Shown one piece after another: positions 7,397 through 12,079 of a stretch of DNA of 12,079 bases (its first letter is position 1; every line of letters begins with the position of its first letter). The notes below the pieces were generated by a model, which was not told where the DNA came from, did no database searches, and saw only the letters and a list, made by a program, of their open reading frames with translations. The DNA is from Sodalis-like endosymbiont of Proechinophthirus fluctus (GTDB lineage Bacteria; Pseudomonadota; Gammaproteobacteria; Enterobacterales; Enterobacteriaceae): the NCBI RefSeq assembly GCF_001602625.1, contig NZ_LECR01000039.1:46144-58222 (forward strand), in the 5' to 3' direction. Position numbers and translations under genes: made by a program.

Positions 7397-8382
7397 CTAC
7401 GTTTGGCGAAATAACCCTTTCACTATACGAGGTTCACAGCGCGAATATTGCTTCGGCACTTGTACTTGCGCGCCGAGTTTGGCGGTTGCATTCTAGGGTT
7501 AACGCGATCGCATCCTCGTCGCCGTTGGCGATAATCACCTCTGCCTGCTCCGGTTTGGTAATTATGCCGACCGCAAAGGTCGTAAGGCCGGTTTCCTGGA
7601 GGTTACTGCTGGCCGAGCGCCACTGACTGTGCCTCGTCCCAGCCACCATCAACCCAGTCGAGTTGGTGGCGGAAATGCGCACGATTACCGCCATAGTTAA
7701 CGGTAGTGCCTGACGCAAGGCCTGAAATATCTCAATAGTCAGGCGCATGCAGTTTTCTAGGCTGCCGCCGTAGCAGGATCCTCGCACTGATTCATCAACG
7801 GCGATAAAAAATGATGCAGCAAATAGCCGTGGGCGGGCCTGCCTATAAGTTAAATGAGATTAAAACCGATACTCTACATGCGTCTGGCCGCAGTGAAGAA
7901 ATCGTCTATTAGCGCCGCTATCTCCTAGAGGCTTAGCGCGCGTGGCGCTGGGGAGGCGTCTTCATAGGAGAGTACCGACGCCGCGACTGTTTCTCAGTTG
8001 CCCTTTTCGGCAGCAATAGCTCCTCCGCCAGGCCATGGCTGTTAGGTGGACGCTTTATGCCCGCGGCATGGGTCAGCTGGATCTCCAGCGCAATCGGGGA
8101 AATGATTTTTACCGTATCGAGTACTGCTCTACCGCCAGGGCTTATTCTGTCCTATCGTCCCATAATCCCAGATCCTGCGGCGGAAGATGTGCTTGACCGG
8201 ATTGACCGTAGTGGCCTCAAGTATTAAAAGCGCAGCGCGCAACAGCGCTAAATGCTCTAGATGCACGTATGCAATTAAGGTTACTTTCCCCTCATCAGCG
8301 GAATATTGGCACATCGGCGCGACAATACGGTTTTCCAGCTTCAGATTACCCAAGAGTCGATAGGGATACCCAGTTGACTCAT
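7397..8382 (-). pseudogene. NADH:flavin oxidoreductase, Old Yellow Enzyme family (YqjM/NamA-like), degraded
   Basis: Reverse-strand fragments in changing frames follow YqjM-type ene-reductases (about 340-370 residues). They read LGNLKLENRIV and APMCQYSADEGKV (about 8345-8290, including the Cys that tunes the FMN in this subgroup), HLEHLALLRAALLILEATTV (about 8260-8210), QLTHAAG near 8075, YEDASPAPRALSL (about 7960-7925) and AHGYLLHHFLSPL (about 7835-7800). Then come YGGSLENCMRLTIEIFQALR (7770-7710), GLTTFAVGIITKPEQAEVII (about 7590-7530), GDEDAIAL, and a tail AKLGAQVQVPKQYSR ending at a TAG (7399-7397). A block before GLTTFAV is deleted, and the N-terminal start (ATG 8382) needs an early frameshift. 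Such enzymes reduce activated C=C bonds using FMN and NAD(P)H. It lies between lpxL and trhO, which are adjacent and divergent in Escherichia, so it is either an insertion or an ancestral gene lost there. Confidence 0.85.
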
Positions 8383-8636
8383 TGGAGGGCCTCTCGAAGA
8401 TAAATGGCCAGTCGAGATGATTCCCTGAACCGGCACGGATCGTCACTAATAGTGGTGGCCGACGGGAGTATCGTCAAGTCGCCGCCCTATCACGCAAATG
8501 CAAGGGTGGTCGGTCACAGGCGGTGCGGGGATTTTCGCGCTGTGACTGGCGCTTTGACGCGAATAAGGTAAAATACGTCCCCGGGCCACCGACGTAGCCG
8601 CCGCCGATCTTTTTACTGCTGATAGGAACGTACACC
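8383..8636 (+). promoter_or_regulatory. Upstream region of trhO with possible -10
   Basis: No gene is supported; the reverse frames here are shadows. TAAAAT at 8569-8574 within GGTAAAATACGTCC is a candidate -10 with only a weak -35 (CTGGCG, 8546-8551). AGGAA at 8624-8628 is the ribosome-binding site, 8 bases before the trhO ATG. Confidence 0.35.
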
Positions 8637-9692
8637 ATGCCAGTGTTACATAACCGGGTCTCCAATCAGGAATTATGGGCGCGCATGTTAGCCGAAAGAG
8701 AGCCGCGCACAACTGTCTCTTTTTACCGCTATTTTACCCTGAGAGACCCGCGAGGCTTCCGTGATGATTTTTACCGGGCGCTCACGGCGCTGCAGGTATT
8801 CGGCCGCGTTTATATTGCCGCTGAAGGGATCAATGCTCAAATCAGTGTGCCGCAGAGCCGTTTTAATGCCTTGCGCGAGGTTCTGTCTGCCATGCATCCC
8901 CAGCTGGATGGACTGCGCTTGAACGTGGCCTTAGACGACGATGGTAAATCTTTCTGGGTACTGCGCATGAAAGTGCGGCCGCGCATCGTTGCCGACGGTA
9001 TTGAGGACCCCACTTTCAATCTGGCGAACGTAGGACGTTATTTGAAAGCAGAGGACGTTAACGCCATCGCCGACGATCCAGATGCGCTCTTTGTGGATAT
9101 GCGCAATCATTATGAGTATGAGGTGGGGCATTTCGATAATGCCATTGAGATTCCGTCCGATACGTTTCGTGAACAGCTGACGCTGGTGGTGGATATGCTG
9201 CAACATGACAAAGATAAAAAAATTGTCATGTACTGCACCGGCGGTATCCGCTGCGAAAAAGCCAGCGCCTGGATGCTGCATAACGGCTTTAAAAATGTAT
9301 ATCACGTGGAGGGTGGAATAATTGAATACGCCCGCCGTGTTCGGGAAAAAGGGTTACCGCTGAAATTTACCGGTAAGAATTTTGTGTTTGACGGACGTTT
9401 GGGAGAGCGTATCACGCCGGATATTATCGCCCATTGCCACCAATGCAGCGCACCCTGCGACAGCCATACTAATTGCCGCAATCAGGGTTGCCATTTGTTG
9501 TTTATCCAGTGCTCGATTTGTGCCGATAACTATGACGGCTGCTGTAGCGTGATCTGTCAGGAGGAGCTGACGTTGCCGCTGTCCGAGCAGCGTTCTCGTT
9601 ACGCCGGGCGGAAAAACGGCATGAAGATATTTAATAAATCCCGCGAGCGCCTGCAACTGACGCTGACCGGGGACGATCCGACGCAGAAATAG
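8637..9692 (+). CDS. trhO: tRNA uridine(34) hydroxylase TrhO (YceA), rhodanese-domain protein
   Basis: An intact 351-residue protein (Escherichia 350) similar from end to end. TrhO makes 5-hydroxyuridine at the wobble position U34 of certain tRNAs with molecular oxygen, the first step towards cmo5U or mcmo5U, in the cytoplasm. An N-terminal acylphosphatase-like domain (about 25-120) includes [12 protein letters not shown] (61-72) and [15 protein letters not shown] (100-114). A rhodanese domain (about 146-240) has [12 protein letters not shown] and the active-site loop CTGGIRC at 200-206, with Cys200 as the likely key residue. A Cys-rich C-terminus (266-307) carries [15 protein letters not shown] and further CxxC-like pairs. 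The start is fixed by AGGAA 8 bases upstream of ATG. It faces away from lpxL, as in Escherichia, though 1.4 kb now separates them. All catalytic and Cys positions I can judge are kept. Confidence 0.96.
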   Translation: MPVLHNRVSNQELWARMLAEREPRTTVSFYRYFTLRDPRGFRDDFYRALTALQVFGRVYIAAEGINAQISVPQSRFNALREVLSAMHPQLDGLRLNVALDDDGKSFWVLRMKVRPRIVADGIEDPTFNLANVGRYLKAEDVNAIADDPDALFVDMRNHYEYEVGHFDNAIEIPSDTFREQLTLVVDMLQHDKDKKIVMYCTGGIRCEKASAWMLHNGFKNVYHVEGGIIEYARRVREKGLPLKFTGKNFVFDGRLGERITPDIIAHCHQCSAPCDSHTNCRNQGCHLLFIQCSICADNYDGCCSVICQEELTLPLSEQRSRYAGRKNGMKIFNKSRERLQLTLTGDDPTQK

Positions 9693-9859
9693 CACGCGGC
9701 ATTTGCATGCAGGCTGCGAAGCACGGGTAAACGGCGACGGCTTCCCCCCCGCAGGGTAGGTGGCTAGTTCGGCAGTTAATGGCGATGGTGTCAGATCTGT
9801 GCGTACGGGCAGAGAGTATCAAGAGGATGACTAACCTACCGGCACAGAGGGGTAGCTAG
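9693..9859. other. Gap after trhO where yceI/yceJ would be expected
   Basis: No sequence resembling yceI, yceJ or yceO, the genes between trhO and solA in Escherichia, is visible, so these were lost or never present. There is a C8 homopolymer near 9743-9750 and no clear terminator for trhO. Confidence 0.45.
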
Positions 9860-10272
9860 GCAGCAAAGTAACGCAGCAAAAACGGCGATAATATCGAAAC
9901 CGCATTACCAGCTACTAGCGCGCATTTAACCAAGGCGCCCCCGTCATAAATTCGCACGGCAGCCGGAAGTACTGCACTCCGCTTACGGTATTTTAAATAA
10001 ATACGAATTGACGCGGCTCGAGGTTTGTTATTCCTCTGCCGGTGAAAAACTGGTGTTTCCCCATCATCACTGAGAGTATTTTGCTAAAGGGTTTGGGCGC
10101 ACTGCACCAGCGGCACATATTTCTCGACTTCGCCATAGGCATGGCGGATAAGACGTGTATCGCCATGGTGGCTGCCGCCTTGGTGCGGTGGAAAGACCGC
10201 ACCGATCATTAGCACATTCAGTCAGACTTGCCTCACAGAATCGCTGCCGATGACGATTAAATCGTAAACCAT
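9860..10272 (-). pseudogene. solA: N-methyl-L-tryptophan oxidase SolA, degraded
   Basis: The reverse strand from ATG 10272 reads MVYDLIVIGSDSVRQ, the start of the FAD-binding Rossmann fold. It is damaged in the GxGxxG region, then stops and loses about ten codons. It resumes as [20 protein letters not shown] and [19 protein letters not shown] (about 10190-10110), closely matching Escherichia SolA (372 residues). After a frame change SDDGETPVF and then NLEPRQFVF (about 10010) follow. A weaker match, AVRIYDGGALV then ALVAGNAV (about 9970-9900), suggests the middle of the protein is deleted. The C-terminal half is gone. SolA is a flavoprotein oxidising N-methyl amino acids, related to sarcosine oxidase. 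Its position between trhO and bssS on the reverse strand agrees with Escherichia order. The part right of 9990 is certain; the leftward extension is tentative. Confidence 0.85.
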
Positions 10273-10377
10273 ACTCTAATGCTACTGACTGTGTTCCACT
10301 GGCTGTAGCGTTGGGTGAGAATAATGTAATAACAGTCCGGAAGGACGAATAGAGTCATCTGTCTGAAATAAAGCTTA

Positions 10378-10414
10378 CGTAAAATAAAATCACCCGCGGC
10401 AGGGCAGTGGGTGA
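10378..10414 (-). terminator. Rho-independent terminator of bssS
   Basis: On the reverse strand, TCACCC (10414-10409) pairs with GGGTGA (10395-10390) across a 13-base loop that may fold further. TTTTATTTTAC follows immediately. It lies 18 bases beyond the bssS stop codon. A working terminator apparently outlived the gene it served. Confidence 0.65.
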
Positions 10415-10431
10415 CATCAGGGGTGACAGAA

Positions 10432-10547
10432 CTAATGTTTGCGATAATCCAGGTATTCCGTTGATTCTATTTTGGTGATACCGACGTATTAATGTCCCAG
10501 CCGACCAGCGGGTGTGTATGAATAATTTCATTTTTTCTGTCCATCAT
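10432..10547 (-). pseudogene. bssS: Biofilm regulator BssS (YceP), collapsed by internal deletion
   Basis: The reverse strand begins at ATG 10547 (or the next ATG at 10544) after an AAGAGG ribosome-binding site. It reads MDRKNEIIHTHPLVGWDINT, matching the first 20 residues of Escherichia BssS (84 residues). It then jumps into another frame giving VGITKIESTEYLDYRKH and a TAG at 10434-10432, matching the C-terminus (AGIAKIES ... YKRH). About 45 central codons are deleted, and the two ends are out of frame with each other. The gene is 116 bp instead of about 255. BssS is a small protein that affects biofilm formation and signalling in Escherichia. Both ends, start signal and terminator are well kept, so the deletion may be fairly recent. 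Confidence 0.85.
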
Positions 10548-10793
10548 ATACCTCTTATTGACTCGTTATGATTTCAGTGACTATGAGGTTCTAGCATCTC
10601 CTAGTTCGCAGGTACCTTCCATTACAACCGCCTTTTTCAAATTTTTTCTCAATTAGAGACTTTTTATAATAGAAAATATCGCAAAGGATTGCTGAGCGCG
10701 CTGCCATAAGAAGCTGCGGCCCGCCGCGCGCCACGACAGTTAATCCTGTCGTGGCGCAGGACGAGGCGTAACCAGCATTACGTGACGGGCTAA
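10548..10793. other. Intergenic region where dinI and pyrC would be expected
   Basis: Next to bssS, Escherichia has dinI and pyrC; neither is recognisable here. The region is AT-rich around 10620-10680 and GC-rich afterwards, with a strong stem at 10728-10757. No gene is supported. Confidence 0.4.
10728..10757. repeat. Perfect 12-bp inverted repeat with 6-base loop
   Basis: GCGCCACGACAG and CTGTCGTGGCGC flank TTAATC. On the reverse strand it follows the stop of the 34-codon frame at 10794-10898 by 37 bases, where a terminator might sit. No T-run follows on either strand, so an intrinsic terminator is doubtful. A small GCGGC/GCCGC hairpin lies just to the left (10716-10727). Confidence 0.75.
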
Positions 10794-10898
10794 TTATTCC
10801 GCTAATTGTGCGAAATATTTCTGCATCAATGCATTGTAGTTTTTGTTCTGTGCTTCCAGTATCAGATTATGAATCAGCAGCCGATTTACTTTTTTCAT
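10794..10898 (-). pseudogene. Unidentified C-terminal fragment (34 codons)
   Basis: The reverse frame reads MKKVNRLLIHNLILEAQNKN then YNALMQKYFAQLAE and ends in TAA TTA. It looks like a genuine helical C-terminus: charged, without low complexity, with heptad-like Leu/Ile spacing. The frame continues upstream of the ATG for about ten more codons (IVFPIFPSSW), so it is more likely the end of a larger broken gene than an independent small protein. No ribosome-binding site is obvious. Not recognised. Confidence 0.35.
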
Positions 10899-10974
10899 CC
10901 AGGATGAAGGAAAGATAGGAAAAACGATTTCTAGCACGTTCAGTCGGCGGCTACTGTTCACTTATCAATTGCAG

Positions 10975-12052
10975 TCACTCACAGGTCATCGCTTCTTCTG
11001 GCTTTTCCAGCGCCATGGGTGTTTTCCAGAAAGTGGTGGTGCCATTTTGGATAGATACAGGCAATGAATAGTCCAATGGTGACCTACATCTATCATAATC
11101 CACATTAGGAATTTTTACAGCGAAAGCCTGCGTATTTAGGCGAAAACGAATAAGAAAAAACCGAGGCGAACCTGGCAAGTGATAGCACAACAAAATCTTA
11201 TTGTGGAGAGTTCGGGTCAAACTAGTCATTGACGCGCTGATGGGCGTCGACATATGACAGGCGGCGTCTTCAGTCGCAGTGGATAGCGTTAGCTGCGCAG
11301 TGCCGACATTCTCGCTGTCCGAGGCTAGAACGATCTGGGGCAATACGCCGCCGGGAAAATGCTTGAAAACTGCGGCAGCATCTGTCGCCTTAGCCGCATT
11401 GGTCGTGTCGTCAGGGTATGACGCACCGTGCATTGCAGGTGGTCTAAAGTTCGGCGCCCGATTAACAGGACGATCGTCGTCATGTGACATGACCAATGCG
11501 GCTAAGGAGCTAAATTGGCAGAACGATCCTCATCGTGGGCGGCGACCGGTTGCGACGGTGACACCGAATTGGTAGAGGAGTTTCTTCATCGCTTTGTTCA
11601 AACGACAGCGGCTCGGCTTCGGCACTGGGGGTTGGGGTGGCACGGTATTGGGCTGTGCTTGCACTTGCGACAGATCGTCGACATCCTGAGGTGTTGATGT
11701 CACGGAGCTGCCGACAGGCCAGTTCATCCTGCTCAGTCTGCTGTTGCGCCACCGGTTGCTCGTCGGGGGAGATCATAGGTGGTACTCTATCAGAGGCAGA
11801 CTCCTGCGCAGGTGACAGCACCAGTGGGACCAGCGTCGGCTGTGGTAGCTGTTGACTGTTTATTGCCTCGCTGACCGTCGCGACCATGGCTTCGCACACC
11901 GGTTTAACGGCAAACGCCGCCTGTTCCTGACGCACAGTGGTGGCATCGGTACCCGCGGCCACATCGGCGCTAGTGTCATGTTCCGATTGCTCAATAGAGG
12001 TGATGGGATAGCTCACCCATACTTTACTCGAGGCCATTTCTGGCGACACCAC
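10975..12052 (-). pseudogene. Unidentified Ser/Pro/Gln/Ala-rich degraded coding region
   Basis: Two reverse frames, 12052-11510 (180 codons) and 11496-10975 (173 codons), together with an overlapping frame at 11727-11530, look like pieces of one protein. The first is rich in Ser, Pro, Gln, Glu and Ala (for example SPDEQPVAQQQTEQDEL). At about 11710 the same composition moves to the other frame (SQVQAQPNTVPPQPPVPKPS), as expected of a frameshift. The left frame has PQIVLASDSENVGTAQLTLS and then becomes less convincing. No membrane segment, signal peptide or catalytic motif is visible. Such linker-like composition occurs in secretion ruler proteins, TonB-like linkers and other secreted or surface proteins; none of these is supported by a specific motif. 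The 5' end may lie outside the window. Confidence 0.35.
11384..11507. repeat. Long inverted repeat, 17-bp perfect arms extending to about 22 bp
   Basis: CCTTAGCCGCATTGGTC at 11388-11404 is the exact reverse complement of the sequence at 11491-11507. Inward, after one mismatch, TGTC/GACA pairs for four more bases (11406-11409 with 11486-11489), leaving about 76 bases between. The arms lie in the degraded Ser/Pro-rich region and are not explained by a protein repeat, since they encode different residues on the reverse strand (TNAAKA versus LAALVM). Confidence 0.75.
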
Positions 12053-12079
12053 CGCACTGATAAGTGGTACCGGTGATGA

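Noticed and set aside
8446..8897. Several reverse-strand frames opposite the trhO start and upstream
   Set aside because: They overlap the intact, well-conserved trhO or its leader, match no family, and lack start signals.
8837..9695. Reverse-strand frames of 60-124 codons within trhO
   Set aside because: Shadows of a coding frame whose product is conserved from end to end.
10975..12052. Type III secretion needle-length or FliK-like ruler protein
   Set aside because: The Ser/Pro/Gln-rich composition is suggestive only; no conserved C-terminal substrate-switch motif or neighbouring secretion gene is visible.
1..12079. CRISPR array, tRNA, rRNA or complete insertion sequence
   Set aside because: No regularly spaced repeats, no cloverleaf or rRNA signatures, and no transposase motif could be seen on either strand.

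Overview
The window looks like a decaying enterobacterial chromosome, most like a Sodalis-type insect symbiont or a relative. Gene content and order match the Escherichia opgGH - mdtG - lpxL - trhO - solA - bssS block, but only three genes are complete: an HD-domain yedJ homologue, lpxL and trhO. Everything else recognisable is broken by stops, frameshifts and deletions, or reduced to fragments. The genus is an inference from this decay pattern and from remembered protein sequences; no search was run.

Layout. 1-353: 3' end of a LysR-type regulator remnant (+). 589-1191: YpfH-like carboxylesterase remnant with three in-frame TAG stops (+). 1192-2182: almost a kilobase with no recognisable gene. 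2183-2905: intact yedJ-like HD phosphohydrolase (+). 2906-3923: non-coding or unrecognisable relics. 3924-5048: opgG remnant (+) with a large internal deletion, fused by a second deletion to an opgH remnant (5049-5445, +). 5560-6240: mdtG efflux-pump remnant (-). 6305-7228: intact lpxL (-). 7397-8382: Old Yellow Enzyme (YqjM/NamA-like) remnant (-), lying between lpxL and trhO, which are neighbours in Escherichia. 8637-9692: intact trhO (+). 9860-10272: solA remnant (-). 10432-10547: bssS collapsed to its two ends (-), still followed by its terminator. 10548-12079: an unidentified 34-codon reading frame, two strong inverted repeats, and a Ser/Pro/Gln-rich degraded coding region that runs off the window (-).

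Biology. The survivors act in lipid A acylation (LpxL), tRNA wobble-uridine hydroxylation (TrhO) and a probable nucleotide or phosphate-ester hydrolase (YedJ). The losses are osmoregulated periplasmic glucan synthesis (OpgG/OpgH), drug efflux (MdtG), N-methyl amino acid oxidation (SolA), biofilm and signal regulation (BssS), an ene-reductase, an esterase and a LysR regulator. This fits relaxed selection in a host-restricted bacterium. I found no convincing novel system. The most unusual structures are the in-frame opgG::opgH deletion fusion, the bssS collapse, and a 17-22 bp inverted repeat spanning 11384-11507 inside the unidentified right-hand region.
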